64,000 nt of DNA from Candidatus Zixiibacteriota bacterium (GTDB taxonomy: Bacteria > Zixibacteria > MSB-5A5 > GN15 > PGXB01), in NCBI GenBank assembly GCA_016933695.1, contig JAFGAL010000020.1, positions 1 through 64,000 on the forward strand, read 5' to 3'. The position numbers and the translations under genes are program-made. A model generated the notes under the pieces. That model ran no database searches, was not told the DNA's origin, and was given only the letters and a program-made list of their open reading frames with translations. Positions 42,781 to 51,815 of this stretch are shown one piece after another. Numbering within the stretch: the first letter of the stretch is position 1; every line of letters starts with the position of its first letter.

Positions 42781-43928
42781 AAGTCCCGTTTTTCAGACTG
42801 CGCCTGAGTGCGCAGGAGAAAAAAGAAGTTGCTGACGCGCTGGCATCGGGGTGGATTACATCGGGGCCGAAGGTCAGTGCATTGGAAAAAGGCATTTGTG
42901 CTCTGACCGGGGCGCGCCATGCGGTGGCGGTGTCATCGGGGACCGCCGGTTTGCATCTGGCGCTGGAAGCATTGGGAATTACTGTAGGCGATCAGGTCAT
43001 CACCACGCCTTATACCATGATTGCGACCATAGAAGCGATTCTCTATACCGGCGCGGAGCCGGTGCTGGTGGATATCGATGCCGCCACGCTCAATATTGAT
43101 CCCGCACTGATTGAATCCAAAATCACCCGTAAAACCAAAGCCATTGTCGCGGTCGATATCGCCGGATGTCCCTGCGATTATCGCCGCCTTCGTGCTATTG
43201 CACGGAAATATCATCTGGCACTGATTGCCGACGCGGCGCATTCGCTGGGGGCGGATTATCGGGGACAGGCAGTCGGGACATTGGCCGATGCCACGGTGTT
43301 TTCGTTTTACTCCACCAAGAATCTCACCACCGGTGAGGGGGGGATGGTGTTAACCGGGCGAAAGCGGCTGGCCGATGAGATTCGCCTGCTCGCGCTTCAC
43401 GGGATGACCTCATCCGGGTGGAAACGGTATGCCGGAGGAAGCTGGAAATACGACGTGGTTCGTCTCGGGTACAAGTATAATCTTTCCGATGTTTCCGCGG
43501 CGCTGGGTTTGGGGCAGTTGCGCGGGTTTGAGAAACGTCAGGCCAAACGCGCCGGGCTGGCAAACCGGTACAACCGGAAGCTGGCCGATCTCGGCGGCCT
43601 GCTGGATCTGCCGTTTTGCCCGGACGGAAGCAATCATGCCTGGCATTTGTATGTAATCCGCCCGATACCGGAGCGCTGGGGAATCTCCCGGGATCGTCTG
43701 ATTGTCGAACTGGAAAACCGGGGGGTCGGATGCGGTGTGCATTTTATCCCGATTCACACGTTTACGCATGTAAAAAAGATTCTGCCGGTTGGGCGATATC
43801 ATCTGCCGATCTGCGAACGGGAGGCCGGACGGGCGATCAGCCTGCCGTTATATCCCGACCTGACGCTTCGCGAGGCGGACTATGTCTGCGAGGTTATTCA
43901 CGAACTGGCGAAACGGTTTGTCGGATAA
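42777..43928 (+). CDS. DegT/DnrJ/EryC1 aminotransferase
   Basis: A 383-residue PLP enzyme of the ArnB/PseC/sugar aminotransferase class: PFFRLRLSAQEKKEVADALASGWITSGPKV, the cofactor site AVSSGTAGLHLALEALG, DAAHSLGADYRG and the lysine in ATVFSFYSTKNLTTGEGGMV. The WI(T/S)SGPKV and TPYTMIAT motifs match 4-amino-4-deoxy sugar aminotransferases. It differs clearly from the WbpE-like protein encoded 5 kb earlier, so the polymer probably contains two different amino sugars. Its ATG overlaps the GT4 stop (ATGA). It is the last gene of the polysaccharide locus; secreted-protein genes follow. Confidence 0.9.
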   Translation: MKVPFFRLRLSAQEKKEVADALASGWITSGPKVSALEKGICALTGARHAVAVSSGTAGLHLALEALGITVGDQVITTPYTMIATIEAILYTGAEPVLVDIDAATLNIDPALIESKITRKTKAIVAVDIAGCPCDYRRLRAIARKYHLALIADAAHSLGADYRGQAVGTLADATVFSFYSTKNLTTGEGGMVLTGRKRLADEIRLLALHGMTSSGWKRYAGGSWKYDVVRLGYKYNLSDVSAALGLGQLRGFEKRQAKRAGLANRYNRKLADLGGLLDLPFCPDGSNHAWHLYVIRPIPERWGISRDRLIVELENRGVGCGVHFIPIHTFTHVKKILPVGRYHLPICEREAGRAISLPLYPDLTLREADYVCEVIHELAKRFVG

Positions 43929-43942
43929 AACCGTTTCGGGAC

Positions 43943-43970
43943 TTGACAATTCTCCGGAAAGTCATATCAT
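43943..43970 (+). promoter_or_regulatory. Predicted promoter of the DNRLRE-type secreted protein gene
   Basis: Perfect TTGACA, 16-bp spacer, TATCAT (5/6); the leader to ATG 44027 is about 50 nt. Confidence 0.6.
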
Positions 43971-44026
43971 ATCGCATCATTCTGCTTGTCAGTAATTCAT
44001 AAATCTGTAATCCGACGGAATACACA

Positions 44027-44959
44027 ATGGCAAAGATCAGTATTGCCGGCCTGCTGGCACTATGTATTTGCATGGCGGCTGTACCCGGTGCTCGCTCCGG
44101 CGAAGTTTACTTCATTCCGGTCGATGAATCGGCGGTGACCATCAGCGAAGCATTACCCGATTCGTCTTTCACGGGAATGACGGAACTGGGAATGCGGTCA
44201 TACCTGGCGCACAACAGCCGGGTGGTTATGCGGCTTAATCTTGCGTCGTTTACTCCTCCGGTCGGAGGAGTGCTGGATACCGCTGAAGTCGGCATGTATG
44301 TTATCCGGAACGTAACCGGAGCAAGTGCGTCGTGTGAAATAGACGGATATGCCCTGACGACGGCATACGATGTCACTGTCGCCACCTGGCGATATCCCTG
44401 GAGCAGTCCCGGCGGCGATTATGACACGACCATGCACGTTTCCGCCGTTATTGCGGGGACGCATTGCGGATGGATTGTCTGGGACGTAACCGAGTTACTG
44501 CGTGAAAAATGGGATGATGTGGCGAATGGCGGGATGCTGTTCAGATATCACGAGGAGAACCTGGCCCCGCCCGGCGCGAGTTGCTGGTTCACCCCCGGGG
44601 GATTGAAAGGGACTTCACCGTATGTGCGGTTAATCTATGATTTTCCATCCGGCGTGAACGACCATGTCGATGATGAAAAGGCGGAAAAGGTCCGGTTGCA
44701 CAATGCGCCGAATCCGTTCAACACCGCCACGAAAATCACGTTCGTTTCGGAACGCCGACAACGGTGTGAGTTGAGTATCTACAATCTGCTGGGGCAATGT
44801 CTGGCGGTGCTGTACGACGGGCCGGCATCGCCGGGCGAGCATGTCGTGTATTGGAACGCGGTCGATGATGTCGGGCATGATGTGCCGACGGGGATATATT
44901 TCTGCCGATTCCGCACCGATAATGACAGCGTGGTGCGACGCCTGCTTTTGCTGAAATGA
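44027..44959 (+). CDS. Secreted DNRLRE-like protein with C-terminal sorting domain
   Basis: A 310-residue exported protein. A signal peptide (ISIAGLLALCICMAAVPGARS) is followed by a beta-rich module with the DNRLRE pattern: DSSFTGMTELGMRSYLAHNSR, VVMRLNLASF, LDTAEVGMYV and WDVTELLREKWDDVANGGMLFR. Residues about 225-310 form a FlgD-like/type IX-style sorting domain: LHNAPNPFNTATKITF, LSIYNLLGQCLAVLYDG, GEHVVYWNAVDDVGHDVPTGIYFCR, and the basic end VVRRLLLLK. This tail is typical of FCB-group proteins exported to the surface. Function of the DNRLRE part is structural or adhesive by analogy. It is convergent with a second sorting-domain protein. Confidence 0.85.
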   Translation: MAKISIAGLLALCICMAAVPGARSGEVYFIPVDESAVTISEALPDSSFTGMTELGMRSYLAHNSRVVMRLNLASFTPPVGGVLDTAEVGMYVIRNVTGASASCEIDGYALTTAYDVTVATWRYPWSSPGGDYDTTMHVSAVIAGTHCGWIVWDVTELLREKWDDVANGGMLFRYHEENLAPPGASCWFTPGGLKGTSPYVRLIYDFPSGVNDHVDDEKAEKVRLHNAPNPFNTATKITFVSERRQRCELSIYNLLGQCLAVLYDGPASPGEHVVYWNAVDDVGHDVPTGIYFCRFRTDNDSVVRRLLLLK

Positions 44960-44984
44960 CCCGGATACGTGAGTCGCATATAAC

Positions 44985-45011
44985 GGGCCGCCTTCGTGGT
45001 GAAGGCGGCCC
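44985..45011. terminator. Bidirectional hairpin between convergent secreted-protein genes
   Basis: Perfect 11-bp stem GGGCCGCCTTC/GAAGGCGGCCC with a 5-nt loop. No T-run on either side, so efficiency is uncertain. Confidence 0.55.
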
Positions 45012-45031
45012 GGGCACATGACGGGGCGAGT

Positions 45032-47356
45032 CTATTTGAGGAGGGTCATTTTGCGCGTCTGGGTGAAATTGTCGGCGCGCATAATGTACAGGTAAATGCC
45101 CGATGACACCGAGCGGCCCTCATCGGTTTTGCCGTCCCAGACAATCTCGTACGATCCCGGCGCCATGGTCTGGTCGACCAGCGTGGCGACGTGTTGTCCG
45201 AGAATGTTATGAATATCGATTCGCACCCGTCCGGATGCCGGCACATCGTAGGCGATGGTGGTTGCGGGGTTGAACGGATTGGGATAATTGGTGTGCAGGG
45301 CATAGGCTGTCGGAATCCCGTCGTACTCCTTCGAGATCGGATTCTGGATGGGATCAACCGGATCATAGCCGCCGTCGCAGTAGCCGCGGACGGTTCCGGG
45401 ATTCGTCACCACATGAATTGCATTGCCGCCGGCGTTTTTCATGTAGTAATTGGAAAACGTGACGGCATTGCTGTACCAATGCCCTTCAATACAATATCCC
45501 ATATCATAGTATACCGTGGCGATATGGCAATACCCGTTGTCCGTGGCGTCCCAGATGAATCCCGAATCGCTGGTCAGGCGTCGGCCGTGCGGTATCACGG
45601 AGGCGGTGATGTTTTCTGCGGGAACGATACTGGAGATATGATAGTTCGGTCCGATTTTGACATCCAGCGAGAATTCCGACAGATCGACATTGTGTTTGAC
45701 ATAGATATGCCCGGTCACGTCGATATCGTACTTGGAATATCCGCCGCCGCCGTAAAACAGACCCATCGGCACCTCCAGCGGGTCGGCATCCCAGCTCAGG
45801 GAGACCGGGTATTTGGCCGTGGCATGGTGAGTCGAGGTGTCGGTCACGACCGCCGTATCGCCGTAGACGCTGTACGGATTGGTGTTGGTGAATTCAAACG
45901 TGATAAAGCGATTGTTGTAATTATCCGGCAAATCACCCAGGTATTCAAGCCGGACTTCGATAATATCCTCGAACTCGGATGCCGCCGGAACATAGTCATC
46001 ACCGCCCGACCCGGGGACCTGATACAATGACAACCGGTGATCGCCGTTGGTGTGATCATCGGCCCAGAATTCCAAATCATCGGTCAGTTCGGTGTTCTGT
46101 TCATAATCAAGATCCTCGTCAAGCAGGAGATTCATGACGATCGCGCCGGTATCCGGGCTGGCGTCCCACGGGGCGTATCCCGCCGGGAAGTTGTTTTTCA
46201 TCTTGATCTCATACTTGACCTTCATGTCGCCGCCGAGGCAGATATTGTTTTCCGTCAATTCGGCGTAGTATTCGGCGGTGTAATCGGCCAGGGTGATAAT
46301 GCCATAGTAGTCATAAGCGACCTGATTCTGGACAATTACCTCGTCGTAAAAGGGGATGATATATTCATGGTACGGCCTGATGAGGCAACTATCGGTTACG
46401 AACGCAATCGGCGTTGCCTGTCCCTCCCAGTTACCCTTCACTTTAAAGCGCAGGCTGTAAATGACGGTTTCGGTATCCAGAATGGGAACCGGATCGAATT
46501 CCGGGTAGTTATCCGTTCCCAGTTGCAGAAGCACGTTGATGGGATATGCGCCGGAATCGGGGCACCCGCTCCCCACGCATCCCCCCGGAAAGACATCGTC
46601 GTAATTATCGGCCAGGCCGAGAAATTCCAGTTTCGTGGTGTCATAGACGAGTTGGTGATTAATATGACAGGTATAGAAATTGGTCGTGGCGGAGATGGGG
46701 TATTCGAATACCGTTTCCAGCGCACCGTACAGGGTGGTGTCGTGAAGGTAAAAGGTCGCCTGGTAATCCGCGATCGTGACCGATCCATCGCCCCAGCATC
46801 CGTCGCCGGCGGGGGTGTACACATTGCCGTCCACCTCGACATTGTTGTCATCCGAAACCTGGTTGAATTCCAGATCATTGACGGTGTTTTCCCATTGCTC
46901 GAGCGCGGTGAATTTGACAACGGCAAAACGCGTCAATGTCTCCGGCGCCGGAACCCCATCACCGTTCCAGAATTGCAGAGACAGGGTATTGGTGTCTCCG
47001 TTAAACACGGAATTCGACCAGCTGAATCCCCAGCGCCAGTTGGCGCTGTCCAGTTCCGCTGTTTCGAATACGAGTTTGGAGGCATCGTAGTAGAATTTGC
47101 ATTCGATACGGTCCAGGTCTCCGTCCGGAGCGGAGGTCGTGTCCATATATTCGAATTGCAGGGAGAAATCGACGAAAGCGGTTTCCGCGCTGTCGCCGCC
47201 ATGAGTGTCAAGCACGAATATGGTGGGAGGACTCAGTTCGAAATGCAGACCATTATACCCCGGATAGTCCATGGGGCTGGCAAAAGCGAGACCGCGAAGG
47301 AGAAAACCTGCCATACTCAGGGCAAGGAAAATACCTATAGATTTTTTTCGATTCAT
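45032..47356 (-). CDS. Large secreted cohesin-like repeat protein with C-terminal sorting domain
   Basis: A 774-residue exported protein with signal peptide (SIGIFLALSMAGFLLRGLAFA). The body contains several beta-sandwich modules with cohesin-like strings, IECKFYYDASKLVFETAELD and NHQLVYDTTKLEFLGLADNY, and two recurrences of ITIADYQATFYL / ITLADYTAEYYA at module starts. There are several cysteines and abundant Asp/Asn/Tyr. The last 90 residues are a sorting domain: LHTNYPNPFNPATTIAYDVP, VRIDIHNILGQHVATLVDQ, GSYEIVWDGKTDEGRSVSSG and RKMTLLK. A surface or S-layer-like structural or matrix-binding role is likely; no catalytic motif is seen. AAAGGGA precedes the ATG. The overlapping 450-codon plus ORF is a shadow. 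Confidence 0.82.
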   Translation of the reverse strand: MNRKKSIGIFLALSMAGFLLRGLAFASPMDYPGYNGLHFELSPPTIFVLDTHGGDSAETAFVDFSLQFEYMDTTSAPDGDLDRIECKFYYDASKLVFETAELDSANWRWGFSWSNSVFNGDTNTLSLQFWNGDGVPAPETLTRFAVVKFTALEQWENTVNDLEFNQVSDDNNVEVDGNVYTPAGDGCWGDGSVTIADYQATFYLHDTTLYGALETVFEYPISATTNFYTCHINHQLVYDTTKLEFLGLADNYDDVFPGGCVGSGCPDSGAYPINVLLQLGTDNYPEFDPVPILDTETVIYSLRFKVKGNWEGQATPIAFVTDSCLIRPYHEYIIPFYDEVIVQNQVAYDYYGIITLADYTAEYYAELTENNICLGGDMKVKYEIKMKNNFPAGYAPWDASPDTGAIVMNLLLDEDLDYEQNTELTDDLEFWADDHTNGDHRLSLYQVPGSGGDDYVPAASEFEDIIEVRLEYLGDLPDNYNNRFITFEFTNTNPYSVYGDTAVVTDTSTHHATAKYPVSLSWDADPLEVPMGLFYGGGGYSKYDIDVTGHIYVKHNVDLSEFSLDVKIGPNYHISSIVPAENITASVIPHGRRLTSDSGFIWDATDNGYCHIATVYYDMGYCIEGHWYSNAVTFSNYYMKNAGGNAIHVVTNPGTVRGYCDGGYDPVDPIQNPISKEYDGIPTAYALHTNYPNPFNPATTIAYDVPASGRVRIDIHNILGQHVATLVDQTMAPGSYEIVWDGKTDEGRSVSSGIYLYIMRADNFTQTRKMTLLK

Positions 47357-47674
47357 GATAAAATCCCTTTTGTCTTAATGTGGTGTTAGAAGTTATCGTC
47401 GTTGCGGTCTCTCGCCGCGGGGGTGAACGTGCCCCAATGAGGAAAAGAGCGCATCCCTGTCTCATGCATTCCTCGTGTGTCGGTCAGGTGAAATAATGTC
47501 GTGATGAAGTCGATCAATGACGGCGTGTGCTCGTTTGCAAGATACGGGCGGGCATCCTTTTCGTCAATCGAAATCAGGGCATGTTCGCCTCTTTTTCGTT
47601 TTTTTGACAGATATTGTCACAGATGCGGGTTTGCGGGAGCCGGTCTGGTCCGGCGGTGTTCCCGATGGTACTTC

Positions 47675-47703
47675 TTGATATGACGCCTTTTTTTGATTAC
47701 ATT
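47675..47703 (+). promoter_or_regulatory. Predicted promoter of the DRG-like gene
   Basis: TTGATA, 17 bp, TACATT; leader about 14 nt including GGGAG. The 367-bp gap 47357-47723 otherwise holds only an inverted repeat TGACA-N5-TGTCA at 47605-47619 and no gene. Confidence 0.4.
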
Positions 47704-47723
47704 GTATCGGGAGATTATACGAT

Positions 47724-48719
47724 ATGCCGGCAAATCTGCCTCCACACTATTACGAACTGGAGCGGGAGTACAAACAGGAGCGTGACCCGCACGAAAAACT
47801 GAGGCTGGCCAAAGAGTTGTTGGCCCTGATGCCCAAGCACAAGGGAACCGACAAGCTTCAGGCCGATCTCAAGGCCAAGATCGCCAAACTTCGCAAGGAA
47901 ATCGAGGGCGGGCAGAAAAAACACGGCGCCCGCACGATCAGCCCCTTCGACCATATCGATCGTGAAGGAGCCGCACAGGTCATCCTGATCGGGCCGCCCA
48001 ATTCGGGAAAGTCATCCCTGCTGGACACGCTGACCAACGCCGAACCACTGATCGGGGATTATCCCTATACCACCCGGGAGCCGTTGACCGGGATGATGGA
48101 GTACGAAACGATTCAGATACAATTGATCGACACGCCGCCGATATCAACGGAGGTGTTCGAGAATTATATGCCCAACCTGGTGCGTCAGGCGGATTTGGTG
48201 GTGCTGGTCAGCGACGTGTCAACCCCCGGTTTCGCGGGGCGTCTGGAGACGGTTCGGGCGCGGCTTAAAGAAAAGAGAATTCATCTTGTCCCGCGCCTTC
48301 CCGAAACGGCCGATGATCCACTGATCATCAACAAAAAAACCATATTGGCGGCGCACAAATTCCTGGATGAGGGGGGACAGGAGGGGCTGGAGCATTTGCG
48401 GGCATTGTATCCCGATTTTACCGTGATGCCGACCTCGATTCTCGACGACAAGGTGATGTTCAACATGAAAAGAACGATGTTTGCGGCTCTGGGGATTATC
48501 CGGGTATATACCAAGCCGGTCGGCAAAGATCCCGATTTTAATGATCCGATCATTCTCCCGATCGGCGGTACGGTGGAGGCGGCGGCGCTGACGCTTCACA
48601 AGGATTTCTCCCGCCGCCTGCAATATGCCAAAATATGGGGTCAGGGGAAATTTGAGGGCCAACGCGTTAAGAGCAGTTTTGTGCTTTCGGACGGCGATAT
48701 TATCGAATTTCACATCTAG
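47724..48719 (+). CDS. DRG/Obg-like P-loop GTPase with TGS domain
   Basis: A 331-residue protein. Residues 1-75 are helical and charged, like the N-terminal helices of DRG proteins. The P-loop is VILIGPPNSGKSSLLDTLTNAEP (about 86-108), switch I is YPYTTREPLTGMM, and G3 is QLIDTPPIS. G4 should be NKxD; the only candidate is INKKT, in which the base-specifying Asp is Thr. The C-terminal TGS domain is DRG-type: IRVYTKPVGKDPDFNDPIIL, GGTVEAAALTLHKDFSRRL, YAKIWGQGKFEGQRVKS and LSDGDIIEFHI. Family members bind ribosomes or tRNA-related partners. Altered nucleotide specificity is inference. GGGAG lies before ATG 47724. Confidence 0.82.
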   Translation: MPANLPPHYYELEREYKQERDPHEKLRLAKELLALMPKHKGTDKLQADLKAKIAKLRKEIEGGQKKHGARTISPFDHIDREGAAQVILIGPPNSGKSSLLDTLTNAEPLIGDYPYTTREPLTGMMEYETIQIQLIDTPPISTEVFENYMPNLVRQADLVVLVSDVSTPGFAGRLETVRARLKEKRIHLVPRLPETADDPLIINKKTILAAHKFLDEGGQEGLEHLRALYPDFTVMPTSILDDKVMFNMKRTMFAALGIIRVYTKPVGKDPDFNDPIILPIGGTVEAAALTLHKDFSRRLQYAKIWGQGKFEGQRVKSSFVLSDGDIIEFHI

Positions 48720-48797
48720 GGGCGATTGGGGCCGGGAAAACGACTTTCTTTTATTTTTGAAACTCCGGAAAGGCCGGATTGTTTAGAAATAAAGGGC

Positions 48798-48826
48798 TTG
48801 ACGATTGGGTATGGGCATATTATTAT
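48798..48826 (+). promoter_or_regulatory. tRNA operon promoter
   Basis: TTGACG, 17 bp, TATTAT, ending 16 bp before the first tRNA; the best sigma70-like match to a stable-RNA promoter in the window. Confidence 0.7.
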
Positions 48827-48842
48827 TCTTGATTACGACTTA

Positions 48843-48916
48843 GGGCCCATAGCTCAGTTGGTTAGAGCAGCTGACTCATAATCAGCGGGTCCCAGGTTCG
48901 AGTCCTGGTGGGCCCA
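48843..48916 (+). tRNA. tRNA with CAU anticodon (Ile2 with lysidine, or Met)
   Basis: A full cloverleaf: acceptor GGGCCCA/TGGGCCC, D-arm AGCTCAGTTGGTTAGAGC, anticodon stem GCTGA/TCAGC with loop CTCATAA, and T-arm with GGTTCGAGTCC. The anticodon is CAT. Elongator Met and the TilS-modified Ile2 tRNA both have this loop; the acceptor stem is more like Ile2. Not initiator, since the anticodon stem lacks three G-C pairs. CCA is not encoded. Confidence 0.93.
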
Positions 48917-48945
48917 GAGATGATGTTTGAAAGCTAGAGTGCATT

Positions 48946-49019
48946 GGGCAATTAGCTCAGTTGGTTAGAGCGTTCGGTTCACATCCGAGAGGTCACTGGT
49001 TCGAGTCCAGTATTGCCCA
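48946..49019 (+). tRNA. tRNA-Val (CAC anticodon)
   Basis: Acceptor GGGCAAT/ATTGCCC with discriminator A, D-arm AGCTCAGTTGGTTAGAGC, anticodon stem TTCGG/CCGAG with loop TTCACAT (anticodon CAC, reading GUG), and T-arm GGTTCGAGTCC. CCA is not encoded, so a CCA-adding enzyme is required. It lies 29 nt after the first tRNA and is probably cut from the same transcript. Confidence 0.95.
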
Positions 49020-49120
49020 AATAAGTAAGGCAGGTATGTTGCATACGTGCTTGACATATCGGTTCAGTAAAATGGGAAACGGTAATCCGGGTTATCAGGG
49101 TATGACTCGGATACAAATAC

Positions 49121-49155
49121 ACGCAGTCTCACCACGGGTTGGGACTGCGTTTTTT
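49121..49155 (+). terminator. tRNA operon terminator
   Basis: 8-bp stem ACGCAGTC/GACTGCGT with a 14-nt loop and a run of six T residues, overlapping the falsely extended start of the next ORF in the track. Confidence 0.8.
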
Positions 49156-49186
49156 ATTGCGGGTAATGACTAGACGAGGAGAACAA

Positions 49187-51374
<2,188 letters not shown>

Positions 51375-51415
51375 AGATGAAAAACGTAGTTAACTATAGA
51401 ATGCAACAAGTGCAC

Positions 51416-51795
51416 AGGAAGAGGAAACACGGTCGCGCTTTAGTATGAGTACGTAAAGTGAGGAAAGTCCGAGCTCTCAGAGCCGGGGTGCCCGGTAACG
51501 CCGGGGCGGAGTAATCCGACGGAAAGTGCCGCAGAAAACAAACAGCCAAACCGACGGCCGTATGGCCGGCGGCGGCAATGGTGAAAACGAGGTGTAAGAG
51601 ACCCCGCCCGTGCCTGGTAACAGGTGCGGGGGTAAACCCCACCCGGAGCAAGGTCAAATAGGGGAAGAGGGACCGGCTCGTCCCGTTCGATTCCCGGGTA
51701 GACCGCATGGAACCGGCAGGTAACTGCCCGGTCAAGATAAATGACCGTGACCGCTGATGGCGGGACAGAACTCGGCTTATATTCCTCTTTCTGGC
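51416..51795 (+). ncRNA. rnpB: RNase P RNA (bacterial)
   Basis: The catalytic RNA of RNase P, which matures tRNA 5' ends. Universal core strings are present in order: GAGGAAAGTCCGAGCTC, CAGAAAACAAACAGCC, GGTGTAAGAGACC, GGTAAACCCCACCCGGAGCA followed by AGGTCAAATAGGG, and near the 3' end GATAAATGACCG and GACAGAACTCGGCTTAT. The P1 helix can be closed by AGGAAGAGGAA (51416-51426) with TTCCTCTTTCT (51782-51792), one G-U pair, which sets the ends to within a few bases. TATAGA at 51395-51400 is a suitable -10 site. The RNA gene lies between guaB and recJ and overlaps the false N-terminal extension of the recJ ORF. Confidence 0.96.
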
Positions 51796-51815
51796 TTCTG
51801 AAAAAGGAAGCCGAC

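Noticed and set aside
46037-47389. 450-codon plus-strand ORF opposite the large secreted protein
   Set aside because: The minus strand has a signal peptide, modules and a sorting tail; the plus frame has none.
47605-47619. TGACA-N5-TGTCA as an FNR/CRP-type site
   Set aside because: Arms are short and do not match either consensus; it is not placed at the predicted promoter.
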